In this document: one piece after another, positions 16,268 through 24,420 of the stretch
Position numbering within the stretch: position 1 is the first letter of the stretch
Layout: each line of letters opens with the position of its first letter
Assembly: GCA_022794015.1 (NCBI GenBank)
Contig: JAAWDZ010000014.1
Location: 1 to 50,645 of the forward strand
Length of the DNA: 50,645 bases
From: Eubacterium sp.
Lineage (GTDB): Bacteria; Bacillota; Clostridia; Lachnospirales; Lachnospiraceae
Direction: 5' to 3'
Position numbers and translations under genes: made by a program
Notes under the pieces: generated by a model
Databases searched by the model: none
What the model was told of the DNA's origin: nothing
The model's input: the letters and a program-made list of their open reading frames with translations, nothing else

Positions 16268-17818
16268 CTATTCTGTGGGTTCTGGCACCGGGGCATCTAT
16301 AACCTCCATCCCCTCCATAATACTGGAATCTACGGTTATGATGATTTTTTCACCCTCCTCTATACCGCTTTTGATTTCCATTTCTTCTTTGGAAGAAAGT
16401 CCGGTTGTAACGTATTTTTTTACGACAATGCCATCTTCTACGGTATAAATAAAATCTCCCTGCGTATCAGAGTTTACAGCGGAAACGGGCACAGTCACAA
16501 CATCCTCCACCGTACCAAGATCGATATTGACTTTCGCATCCAGGCCCAAAATCAGGCTGTCATCCGGATTGTCAATATGTACCTTGACCGTAACCATAGC
16601 GGAGCCGGATTCCCCCTGCTGCGCAATTTTACTGATTTTCTGAACGCTTCCCGTATACTGTTTATCCTGGAATTCAATTGACGCAGTCTGGCCAATTTGA
16701 ATATCTGCCAGATTATATTTGGAAACGGAAGCTTCTACGCACATATCCCTTGCGCTGGCCAGCGTAATTAACGGCGTGCCTTCTGTAGCCATAGTTCCTG
16801 CCGAAGCCTGGATTTCAGTAACAATACCGTCAAAATCTGCCGTCACCCCGGCTTTGGCACGGGAAAGATTGTCAGCGCTTTTTTCTAAGGTCAGCCTGCT
16901 GGCCTGCTGGCTGTAACTGATGTTCGCCTTTGCCGCTTCTGACAGGATGCCTGATTCGGAAGATGCTTTTTTGGACTCTGCTTCAGCCATTTTACTCTGC
17001 AGTTCGCTAAGCTGGCTGTTTTTCTGGGAAAGCTGCGCCTGGATATTTGTCATATTGTTGGCAAGCTCTGCAGAGCTGCGGACTGTTTTTTTCTTTGCGG
17101 CCAGTGAATCCCGTTTTGATTTACGCTTTTCCTTAAGATTCTTTAGACTTTCTTTTTCCTTTTCCGTCAGACCTCCCTGCTCTTTTTTAGTTTCCAGAGC
17201 CGAAATCTGAGCTTCTATACTCTCTGTTTCAGCCTGTAAGCGGCTGACCTCTTCACTCGCTGCTGTATTGTTGTTGGTATCCAGTTCATTTTGAGTTGCC
17301 TGTGCCTGCAGACTGTTAATTTCTGCATTCAGAGCGTCTATCTGGCCCTGTATCGTCTGTATTTCACTGGAACTGACCGCCAGATCACGGGCGCTTTCAT
17401 TACTCTTCGCCAGAGTATCATTGCCGGTTGCATCCTCGGCCATTGCCTGAAGCTGGGCAATATCATAATTTTTCTGTAAGGATACCGTATCATAAGTCAG
17501 CAGGAAATCTCCGCGTTCTACGCTCTCCCCGAGCGCTACGGGTATTTCTCCCACCTGCGCATCCACCGGAGAAGCATATACGCGCGTCAGCTCACTGGCA
17601 ATTTTCCCGCTGGTATCTAAAGTAGAGACAATGGTTCCTTTTACTGCATCCGCCGTATCCACCATCGGACGGAACTCTTCCTTCGGGGCAAACACGCCCG
17701 CCACAATGCGTACGACAATCACAAACACCACTGCAAGAATTACTATTTTCGATTTTTTTATTTTCTTCTTTGGCTTTTTTTCTTTAAAAGTTTTCATATT
17801 TCCTTTTCTCTGGAACAT
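16268..17818 (-). CDS. HlyD/MacA-type efflux adaptor protein
   Basis: This 516-residue protein has a single N-terminal membrane anchor (KIVILAVVFVIVVRIVAGVF). The first half of a lipoyl/barrel-sandwich domain follows (GEIPVALGESVERGDFLLTYD). Next comes a long coiled coil of about 200 residues rich in Gln/Ala/Glu (LQAETESIEAQISALETKKE ...). The chain ends with the second lipoyl half and beta-barrel domains (GIVTEIQASAGTMATEGTPL ... VTVPVSAVNSDTQGDFIYTVEDG). It links the MacB-like permease to the outside. The coiled coil is longer than in many Gram-positive adaptors. The start at 17818 has AGGAGG; an in-frame ATG at 17797 is also possible. Confidence 0.9.
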   Translation of the reverse strand: MFQRKGNMKTFKEKKPKKKIKKSKIVILAVVFVIVVRIVAGVFAPKEEFRPMVDTADAVKGTIVSTLDTSGKIASELTRVYASPVDAQVGEIPVALGESVERGDFLLTYDTVSLQKNYDIAQLQAMAEDATGNDTLAKSNESARDLAVSSSEIQTIQGQIDALNAEINSLQAQATQNELDTNNNTAASEEVSRLQAETESIEAQISALETKKEQGGLTEKEKESLKNLKEKRKSKRDSLAAKKKTVRSSAELANNMTNIQAQLSQKNSQLSELQSKMAEAESKKASSESGILSEAAKANISYSQQASRLTLEKSADNLSRAKAGVTADFDGIVTEIQASAGTMATEGTPLITLASARDMCVEASVSKYNLADIQIGQTASIEFQDKQYTGSVQKISKIAQQGESGSAMVTVKVHIDNPDDSLILGLDAKVNIDLGTVEDVVTVPVSAVNSDTQGDFIYTVEDGIVVKKYVTTGLSSKEEMEIKSGIEEGEKIIITVDSSIMEGMEVIDAPVPEPTE

Positions 17819-17834
17819 AGTTCACTCCTCCTTT

Positions 17835-18605
17835 TCAGACAGCCTTCTGATTTTTATCGCACAGATGGCCTTCTGCCTCTATTTTTGCCGCAATTTCTTC
17901 AATTGATTTTCCCTGATCCCCACTCAAATCGGTATCGGAAACAATTTTGCCATCCATAATCCTGATGACGCGCCTTGCACTTGCCGCAATATTATTATCA
18001 TGCGTAATCAGAATAACCGTACGGCCTTCCTCATGCAGCCCCCGCAAAATCTGCATAATCTCCCTGCTGGATGCAGAATCCAGGTTTCCGGTTGGCTCAT
18101 CTGCCAAAATTACCGGAGGAGCCGCCGCTAAAGCCCTTGCAATCGCTACTCTCTGCTGCTGTCCTCCAGACATTTCCGTGGGCTTATGATCCATACGGTT
18201 GGACAGACCGACCTTTTCCAGGGAAGCAGTTGACATTTCATGGCGCTTCGCTGCCGGAACATTCCGATAAATCAATGGAAGTTCTACGTTTTCCAAAGCG
18301 GTCAGGTTCTGAATCAGATTAAAGCCCTGGAAAATAAAACCAATTTCCTGATTGCGGATTTCCGAAAGCTCGTCATCTGACAGTCCGGCTACGTCTTTCC
18401 CATTCAGGTAGTAGCTTCCGGAGGTGGGGACATCCAGGCAGCCTAACATGTTCATAAAGGTAGACTTACCGGAACCGGACTGACCGATGATGGCTACAAA
18501 TTCACCTCTGGCTATCTGAAGCGATACGTCATTTAAGGCGCGGACTTCATTCTCGCCTGGATTATAAATCTTCATAAGATTTCTGACTTCAATTAATGTG
18601 TCCAC
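17835..18605 (-). CDS. MacB/LolD-type ABC transporter ATP-binding protein
   Basis: This 256-residue ATPase has Walker [11 protein letters not shown]-loop [10 protein letters not shown], signature [15 protein letters not shown], Walker [13 protein letters not shown] and switch ITHD. The PTGNLD motif and size place it in the MacB/LolD/FtsE-like group, which works with MacB-type permeases. It is the first gene of the three-gene efflux operon, with 16 bp to the adaptor gene. Confidence 0.95.
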   Translation of the reverse strand: MDTLIEVRNLMKIYNPGENEVRALNDVSLQIARGEFVAIIGQSGSGKSTFMNMLGCLDVPTSGSYYLNGKDVAGLSDDELSEIRNQEIGFIFQGFNLIQNLTALENVELPLIYRNVPAAKRHEMSTASLEKVGLSNRMDHKPTEMSGGQQQRVAIARALAAAPPVILADEPTGNLDSASSREIMQILRGLHEEGRTVILITHDNNIAASARRVIRIMDGKIVSDTDLSGDQGKSIEEIAAKIEAEGHLCDKNQKAV

Positions 18606-18649
18606 TTTGTTTTTCCTTTCTGCTGCTTCTATTGTATTATCTGTTTAGT

Positions 18650-18678
18650 ACAATAATACATGTTTGCCAAAATGTCAA
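18650..18678 (-). promoter_or_regulatory. Promoter and dyad of the efflux operon
   Basis: A consensus TTGACA (18678-18673) and TATTGT (18655-18650) are 17 bp apart, 45 bp before the ATPase start. A dyad ATTGTA (18631-18636) / TACAAT (18649-18654) overlaps the -10 and the start-site region, a plausible operator. Confidence 0.75.
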
Positions 18679-18920
18679 CCCTCTTCGCAAATAACTAAAA
18701 CTTTTTAAGAAAATGTTAATATTATTACATTTCAGGGAATCGCAGATATTACCCGTCTCCGGTTATAATACCTCATCCATTTTTACTCCTATCCTGCTAC
18801 TTTATTCGGACAGGAATTGGAGTTTGCTTAAGAAGATGGATATGTGTCTGTCAAAGAGAAGCCGAAAATTCAGGAGAGTTGTTTTATTCTGGCGTAAAGG
18901 ATGAAGCGCTGCCGCCCTCC
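18679..18920. other. Intergenic stretch with no supported gene
   Basis: This is the first part of the 629-bp gap between the efflux operon and the 4.9-kb gene. Short open frames exist on the plus strand (for example up to about 18904) but lack a ribosome binding site and resemblance to known proteins. They could be decayed coding DNA. Nothing is annotated. Confidence 0.4.
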
Positions 18921-18970
18921 CGTCATATTTTATTTATATTAAATACTTTTTACAAAATCCATAAGAAATT
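18921..18970. other. Upstream motif shared with the LTA-synthase-like gene, copy A
   Basis: A 50-bp AT-rich block around TATTTATATT and TAAGAAATT matches about 41 of 50 bases of 24257-24306. This copy lies 264 bp before the 1626-residue surface gene; the other lies 114 bp before the LTA-synthase-like gene. Both read in the same direction as their genes. Confidence 0.5.
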
Positions 18971-19094
18971 GATTTTCCTCAAAAAGTACATGTAATCATT
19001 TAATCCCCTTACAAAATGTAGCAGGTGTAAGTAAGTATCGCATTTTCTGATTTTGTTTAAAATGCATAATTTATTTGATAATTTTGTACAAAAA

Positions 19095-19122
19095 TTCTAA
19101 AAAAATTATGTATTTTTTAGAA
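19095..19122. repeat. Perfect 10-bp inverted repeat
   Basis: TTCTAAAAAA (19095-19104) and TTTTTTAGAA (19113-19122) with an 8-nt spacer, about 40 bp upstream of the promoter of the 4.9-kb gene. It could be a protein binding site. A terminator role is unlikely given its AT-only core and position. Confidence 0.45.
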
Positions 19123-19159
19123 ATTGTAAAAATTTTCTATCGTAATTATACAAAAACAT

Positions 19160-19189
19160 ATTGATAATATATCAATTTTTAGATATAAT
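19160..19189 (+). promoter_or_regulatory. Promoter and palindromic operator of the 4.9-kb surface gene
   Basis: TTGATA (19161-19166), 17 bp, TATAAT (19184-19189), 45 bp before the ATG. The -35 is part of a perfect palindrome, ATTGATA-ATA-TATCAAT (19160-19176), as expected for a repressor or activator site. Confidence 0.7.
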
Positions 19190-19234
19190 ATATAAACCAC
19201 GAAAATTTGTATTTAAAAAGGAGGAAAATGTATT

Positions 19235-22200
19235 ATGAAAAGAAAAGTAATGACCAGAATTACGGCATTTCTGCTTGCGTTTCTGATGGTTTGCGGCAGC
19301 GTTTTTATCGAACCACCCAATGTGCAGGCAGCAGCCAAAGCAACTAAGATTACACTTTCAGCAAAGAAAAAGACTTTGTATGTTGGTAAAAGCTTCACTT
19401 TAAAAGTAAAAAGTGTGCAGCCGCAAAACGCTTCCAAAAAAGTTACATACAAATCCAGCAACAAAAACGTTGCATCTGTGAATACAAAAGGCAAGGTTAC
19501 AGCAAAAAGTATTGGAAATGCAACCATTACTGTAACATCAAAAGCAAACAAAAAAGCGAAAGCAAAATGCAAGATAACGGTAGCACAGGGAGTAACAGAT
19601 ATTCAGACAGCCAGTACGCTTGTTATGCAGAAGAAAAAAAGCGTAAAACTGCATTTTGGCATTACTCCAAACAATGCTTCCAAAAAAGAAGTAAAATTTA
19701 GTTCCAATAAAAAATCAGTAGCAGCCGTAACTAAGAAAGGCGTGATTACTGCAAAAAAAGCCGGAACTGCAAAGATTACTTTAAAATCTGCAGACGGGTG
19801 CAAACAAAAGACCGTAACAGTAAAAGTAAAAAACAAACTGAAAGCAGCCGAAAAAGTGACTTTAAGCAAAAACAGCCTTTCATTGGAAAAAGGAAAAAGC
19901 GAACAATTAACAGCAACGATTTCTCCGGATAATGCAGGGCAAAAGGTCGTTTACTGGATTTCATCGAATACCGATGTGGCAACAGTAGATAAAAATGGCA
20001 AAGTAACCGCATCAGGAATGGGATCAGCCACTATTACAGCATATGCTGCAGATCACAGCGGAAAAAAGGCAGTGTGTACAGTAAATGTCGCTTCAGAAGC
20101 AGATTCTACAGTAGCGGTAACCTCAGTTACCGTAGTACCGGCAGCGCTGGCTCTGAAAACAGGCGAAACATCTGCTCCTCTTAAGGCAGTTATAACTCCG
20201 GAAAATGCAACAAACAAAGCGGTTGCATGGAGCAGCAGCAATGAAGGAGTTGCATCTGTATCGGCAAACGGCGCAGTTACTGCAAAAACAGCAGGAACAG
20301 CAACGATAACCGCAAAAACAGCAGACGGCGGCAAAACAGCATCTTGTCTTGTAACCGTAACGGCTTCCGGAAAGCCAGAGCCTGTATTTAACGGCAACGG
20401 CAGCAAATATGAGTACGGGCACTTTACGACAGAAGCAGTCGTTCTTGACGCAAACAGCGAAGAAGGAAACCCGAACGGCTCATACAGCATCTATCACATT
20501 ATGGACTACACCAAAGACGTACCGTATGCGGACAGCTATGATGCAAACGGCGCTACAGACGGCAACAACACAGCCAGCATGTATGTGATTACCTCCGGCG
20601 ACAACGCCCTTTTAATCGACATGGGCAACGGCGCCGCATCCACCGCATCCCACTTCGGCGAGGACAGCAAGGACGAGGCAGTAATCGCACGGCTCAACCA
20701 GGAATTTAAAGATCTGGTAGAAGCCCTTGCAGCAGGCAGGCGCCTTGAGATTGCAATTTCTCACCAGCACGGGGACCATGTCGGATACTCTTCTGCAATG
20801 AAGGAATATAAGGTATACTATCCGGAAGGCGACGTAAACGACAAAATGAAAGACCGCTTCAAGGACTACAACTTTACGACATTTACGCCTGGAGACGCTT
20901 TCAAGATCCAGGTCGGCGACCTCACAGTTGACACGCTGCTGTGCGCAGGACACACAAATGCATCTACAATCTACATTATTAACACACCTGTAGTTACCTA
21001 CAACGAAGACAAGACAAAAGCCTCTGCAAAATATATGGTATTCAGCAGCGACGCGGTAGGCTCCGGCTCTAGCGTATGGCTGTTCTCTGCAGCAGGCATG
21101 AGGCAGTTTGACGAAGGCATCGACGAAGTTGTTGAGAAGCTTGAAGGCTATAGCTCCTACAACGCCGGATCCGGCCTTGGCACGAAGAATGACGCTACAA
21201 TCCAGCTGCTCGGCGGACATGGATGGCAGTATGAGAACCGCTTCGGTACAATGAGCATGGACATCAGCTACGTACGGAACATGAAGGAACTGATTCACAG
21301 GCTGGCAGACAAAGAGAACTGGAGATACGACGGCCAGGACGGCAAGACGCTGGAAGAGTGGATGGCCGAAGGGTACGTGGTGCTCAAGGACGTCGGAAAC
21401 ATGGGCAGGTATACAGCTTACTACGGCAACCCGAAGACATCCGCAGCAGGTATTACGGGACCACATACGGCAATGCTTGAGTATGCAGGCAAGCCAGCTC
21501 CTACTTTCAAAGAAAACGGCAGCAAATATGAGTACGGGCACTTCACAACAGAAGCAGTCGTTCTGGACGCAAACAGCGAAGAGGGGAACCCGAACGGCTC
21601 ATACAGCATCTATCACATCATGGACTACACCAAGGACGTACCGTATGCGGACAGCTATGATGCAAACGGCGCTACAGACGGCAACAACACAGCCAGCATG
21701 TATGTGATTACCTCCGGCAACAACGCCCTTTTAATCGACATGGGCAACGGCGCCGCATCCACCGCATCCCACTTCGGCGAGGACAGCAAGGATGAGGCAG
21801 TAATCGCACGGCTCAACCAGGAATTTAAAGATCTGGTAGAAGCCCTTGCAGCAGGCAGGCACCTTGAGATTGCAATTTCTCACCAGCACGGGGACCATGT
21901 CGGATACTCTTCTGCAATGAAGGAATATAAGGTATACTATCCGGAAGGCGACGTAAACGACAAGATGAAAGACCGCTTCAAGGATTACAACTTTACGACA
22001 TTTACACCTGGAGACGCTTTCAAGATCCAGGTCGGCGACCTCACAGTCGACACGCTGCTGTGCGCAGGACACACAAATGCATCTACAATCTACATTATTA
22101 ACACACCAATAGTTACCTACAACGAAGACAAGACCCAGGCCTCTGCAAAATATATGGTATTCAGCAGCGACGCAGTAGGCTCCGGATCCAGCGTATGGCT

Positions 22201-24115
22201 GTTCTCTGCAGCAGGCATGAGGCAGTTTGACGAAGGCATCGACGAGGTTGTTGAAAAGCTTGAAAGCTACAGCTCCTACAACGCCGGATCCGGCCTTGGC
22301 ACAAAGAATGACGCTACGATCCAGCTGCTCGGCGGCCACGGATGGCAGTATGAGAACCGCTTCGGCACAATGACCATGGACATCAGCTATGTACGGAACA
22401 TGAAAGAACTGATTCACAGGCTGGCAGACAGAAATAACTGGCGCTTTGACGGTGACGGCGGCAAAACATTAGAGGAATGGATGGCCGAAGGGTACGTGGT
22501 GCTCAAGGACGTCGGAAACATGGGCAGATACACAGCTTACTACGGCAACCCGAAGACATCCGCGGCAGGTATCACAGGACCTTATACGGCAATGGTTGAA
22601 TATGCTTCTTCCGGATTTGGCGAAGGAGAAGCATCCATAGGAAGCAATACCATGCAGTATCGTCTGTATGATCCGTCAGCACATGGCTATGAGGCAGAAT
22701 CTTATCCACTGGTACTGTTTCTGCATGGAGAAGACGGAAAAGGAACTGATAATGTAAAACAGCTTACAGCAAATGAAGGCGCTATGCTCTGGGTGGCAAT
22801 GGCAGATGAAAATCCGGCCTACGTACTGGCTCCACAGATTAATACGGACGACTGGACAACAGACGAAAATACAGCGCTTGTCAAGAAAGCCCTGGATGAT
22901 GTAATGAAAAATCCAAAAGTCGATACAGACCGTATTTATGTACAGGGTATGTCCATGGGCGGCACAGGAACATGGAAAATGCTTTTGGAATATCCGGATA
23001 TATTTGCAGGCGGAATGCCAATCTGCGGAAAAGTTCCGGAAAACTATTATGCTGGTATTTCCGAAACAGATCCTGCCGAAAATCCGTTTACCGCATTAGC
23101 GAATATGCCAATTTGGGCATTCCATACAGCAGATGACCAGACGATCTCCGCTGATGAAACGGCCAGGGCAGTAGACGCACTGAAAGCTGCCGGAAGCAAA
23201 TGTGTCAAATATGAAGAATTTTCCGCAGGCTCTACGGTTCCGGACGCTCACGCAGTGTGGAAACGCGTTTATGAAATCGGAACGCCCTATAACTGGCTGA
23301 TGATGCAGTCACGGGCAAGGACGGAAAATAATACAAAGGATCCTTCCATGCTGTTCAGTAAAAAAGTAATCAGCGATACCATTACGCGCGTCTGCGATTA
23401 CGAGCTGGGACAGGTATTTGTAGTGGAAGATAAAAATGAAGTGCTTATTATTGACAGCGCTATGGGAGGATTTGGTGCAGCAGATCTGTATGCATATATC
23501 CGGGATGAGGTTCTGGTAAATAAGGATGCTGAATTTGATGTGGTCCTGACGCATAACCATGTGGATCATATCCTTGGACTTCCTTCCCTGGCAAACTCCG
23601 GAAAGCTGAAAAAGATTTATGTGCATGAGAAGGACAGAGAAGGCCTTATGTCCTGGCTGCAAAGATTTAACGTGGATGAAAGCTATCTTGCAGATATTAA
23701 AGAGGGAGATACGCTGAGTGTTGGAGGCAAACATCTTGAAGTAGTGGAAACGCCTGCACATACAAAAGGCTCCATATGCCTGTTTTATGATAATTATCTA
23801 TTTACAGGCGATGCAATCGGTTCCGGTGATTTATGGCTGCTGGGCGAATATGCAGTAAAAGACTGCATCCCTGGAATTCAGCATTTAGTAGATGAAATAG
23901 AAAAGAGAGGAAAGAACTTCGAACTCCTTACCGGCCATGCAGAAAATAAATACACCTATTCCAATCAGTATGCAAAAGACATTCTGGCGTGTGTAAAAGG
24001 AATTGTGGACGGAAGCATTGATTTTACCATTTATACGAGAAGAGTAGGGGACTATGCTACTTACGGTTCCGGAAATACCTTCTTCCAGAAAAGCCAGATC
24101 AATACATTAGAATAA
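19235..24115 (+). CDS. Giant secreted protein: Big_2 repeats, three metallo-beta-lactamase-fold modules and an esterase-like domain
   Basis: The 1626 residues start with a signal peptide (hydrophobic core AFLLAFLMVCGSVF, likely cleavage after VQAA near residue 33). Four Big_2-like Ig domains follow at about 35-115, 120-195, 200-285 and 288-375 (repeated motif KVTYKSSNKNVASVN and variants). Two metallo-beta-lactamase-fold modules, 373 residues apart and nearly identical, carry His510-x-His512-x-Asp514-His515 and His883-x-His885-x-Asp887-His888, plus later metal ligands (CAGHTNAS, SSDAVGSG, LLGGHGW). An alpha/beta-hydrolase or PHB-depolymerase-like domain at about 1130-1360 has Ser1240 in GMSMGG. 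A third, divergent metallo-beta-lactamase module has His1440-x-His1442-x-Asp1444-His1445, TPAHTKGS, FTGDAIGSGD and LTGHAEN. No LPXTG motif is visible. Big_2 domains suggest surface display. The substrate is unknown; the combination points to an extracellular hydrolase of esters, lactones or related bonds. Confidence 0.85.
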   Translation: MKRKVMTRITAFLLAFLMVCGSVFIEPPNVQAAAKATKITLSAKKKTLYVGKSFTLKVKSVQPQNASKKVTYKSSNKNVASVNTKGKVTAKSIGNATITVTSKANKKAKAKCKITVAQGVTDIQTASTLVMQKKKSVKLHFGITPNNASKKEVKFSSNKKSVAAVTKKGVITAKKAGTAKITLKSADGCKQKTVTVKVKNKLKAAEKVTLSKNSLSLEKGKSEQLTATISPDNAGQKVVYWISSNTDVATVDKNGKVTASGMGSATITAYAADHSGKKAVCTVNVASEADSTVAVTSVTVVPAALALKTGETSAPLKAVITPENATNKAVAWSSSNEGVASVSANGAVTAKTAGTATITAKTADGGKTASCLVTVTASGKPEPVFNGNGSKYEYGHFTTEAVVLDANSEEGNPNGSYSIYHIMDYTKDVPYADSYDANGATDGNNTASMYVITSGDNALLIDMGNGAASTASHFGEDSKDEAVIARLNQEFKDLVEALAAGRRLEIAISHQHGDHVGYSSAMKEYKVYYPEGDVNDKMKDRFKDYNFTTFTPGDAFKIQVGDLTVDTLLCAGHTNASTIYIINTPVVTYNEDKTKASAKYMVFSSDAVGSGSSVWLFSAAGMRQFDEGIDEVVEKLEGYSSYNAGSGLGTKNDATIQLLGGHGWQYENRFGTMSMDISYVRNMKELIHRLADKENWRYDGQDGKTLEEWMAEGYVVLKDVGNMGRYTAYYGNPKTSAAGITGPHTAMLEYAGKPAPTFKENGSKYEYGHFTTEAVVLDANSEEGNPNGSYSIYHIMDYTKDVPYADSYDANGATDGNNTASMYVITSGNNALLIDMGNGAASTASHFGEDSKDEAVIARLNQEFKDLVEALAAGRHLEIAISHQHGDHVGYSSAMKEYKVYYPEGDVNDKMKDRFKDYNFTTFTPGDAFKIQVGDLTVDTLLCAGHTNASTIYIINTPIVTYNEDKTQASAKYMVFSSDAVGSGSSVWLFSAAGMRQFDEGIDEVVEKLESYSSYNAGSGLGTKNDATIQLLGGHGWQYENRFGTMTMDISYVRNMKELIHRLADRNNWRFDGDGGKTLEEWMAEGYVVLKDVGNMGRYTAYYGNPKTSAAGITGPYTAMVEYASSGFGEGEASIGSNTMQYRLYDPSAHGYEAESYPLVLFLHGEDGKGTDNVKQLTANEGAMLWVAMADENPAYVLAPQINTDDWTTDENTALVKKALDDVMKNPKVDTDRIYVQGMSMGGTGTWKMLLEYPDIFAGGMPICGKVPENYYAGISETDPAENPFTALANMPIWAFHTADDQTISADETARAVDALKAAGSKCVKYEEFSAGSTVPDAHAVWKRVYEIGTPYNWLMMQSRARTENNTKDPSMLFSKKVISDTITRVCDYELGQVFVVEDKNEVLIIDSAMGGFGAADLYAYIRDEVLVNKDAEFDVVLTHNHVDHILGLPSLANSGKLKKIYVHEKDREGLMSWLQRFNVDESYLADIKEGDTLSVGGKHLEVVETPAHTKGSICLFYDNYLFTGDAIGSGDLWLLGEYAVKDCIPGIQHLVDEIEKRGKNFELLTGHAENKYTYSNQYAKDILACVKGIVDGSIDFTIYTRRVGDYATYGSGNTFFQKSQINTLE
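20399..21487 (+). repeat. Internal duplication, unit 1 (period 1119 bp)
   Basis: This 1089-bp unit encodes the first metallo-beta-lactamase module of the giant surface protein, from the GSKYEYG segment to the first EYA. It is repeated at 21518 with only scattered mostly synonymous changes; most amino-acid differences cluster near the unit ends. Confidence 0.9.
21518..22606 (+). repeat. Internal duplication, unit 2
   Basis: Second copy of the 1089-bp metallo-beta-lactamase module, offset by 1119 bp. The largest protein difference is near its 3' end, where the segment after RLAD reads RNNWRFDGDGG instead of KENWRYDGQDG. Confidence 0.9.
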
Positions 24116-24144
24116 AAAATCAGTAAATGTTTTCTGTGAAAAAC

Positions 24145-24183
24145 AAAAAGCTGCCGCATCGGGAAGCCGTGCGGCGGCTTTTT
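24145..24183 (+). terminator. Terminator of the 4.9-kb surface gene
   Basis: The arms AAAAAGCTGCCGCA and TGCGGCGGCTTTTT enclose an 11-nt loop, 30 bp past the stop. Confidence 0.9.
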
Positions 24184-24256
24184 ATGATAAAAGGAATCTT
24201 TTGCCTTTATTTGCAGTCTTACAAAATCAAATCCCCCCTTCTACTCTTTGTTCCCC

Positions 24257-24306
24257 TGTCATAATTTATTTATATTGAGTGTTTTTTGCAAAATTCTTAA
24301 GAAATT
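24257..24306. other. Upstream motif shared with the 4.9-kb surface gene, copy B
   Basis: Partner of the block at 18921-18970 (about 82 percent identical over 50 bp). The rest of the 305-bp gap between the two genes holds the terminator at 24145-24183 and AT-rich DNA with a possible weak promoter near 24324-24351 (TTGATT ... TATATT). No gene is seen in it. Confidence 0.5.
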
Positions 24307-24420
24307 TTTATAGAATTTTTCCATTGATTTTCAACATTTTAAGTTATATTCTTTTTGCGTGGCATAGAACATACCTGTTAATGCCGCCCGACCCAGAATA
24401 ACTGACAAGGAGGAACTATC

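Noticed and set aside
18713-18904. 63-codon open frame upstream of the 4.9-kb surface gene
   Set aside because: No ribosome site, composition typical of random AT-rich DNA, and no resemblance to a known small protein.
20612-22417. Two long Cys/Val-rich open frames antisense to the surface gene
   Set aside because: They are mirror frames of the duplicated metallo-beta-lactamase modules, have no ribosome sites, and appear in both copies because the DNA is duplicated.
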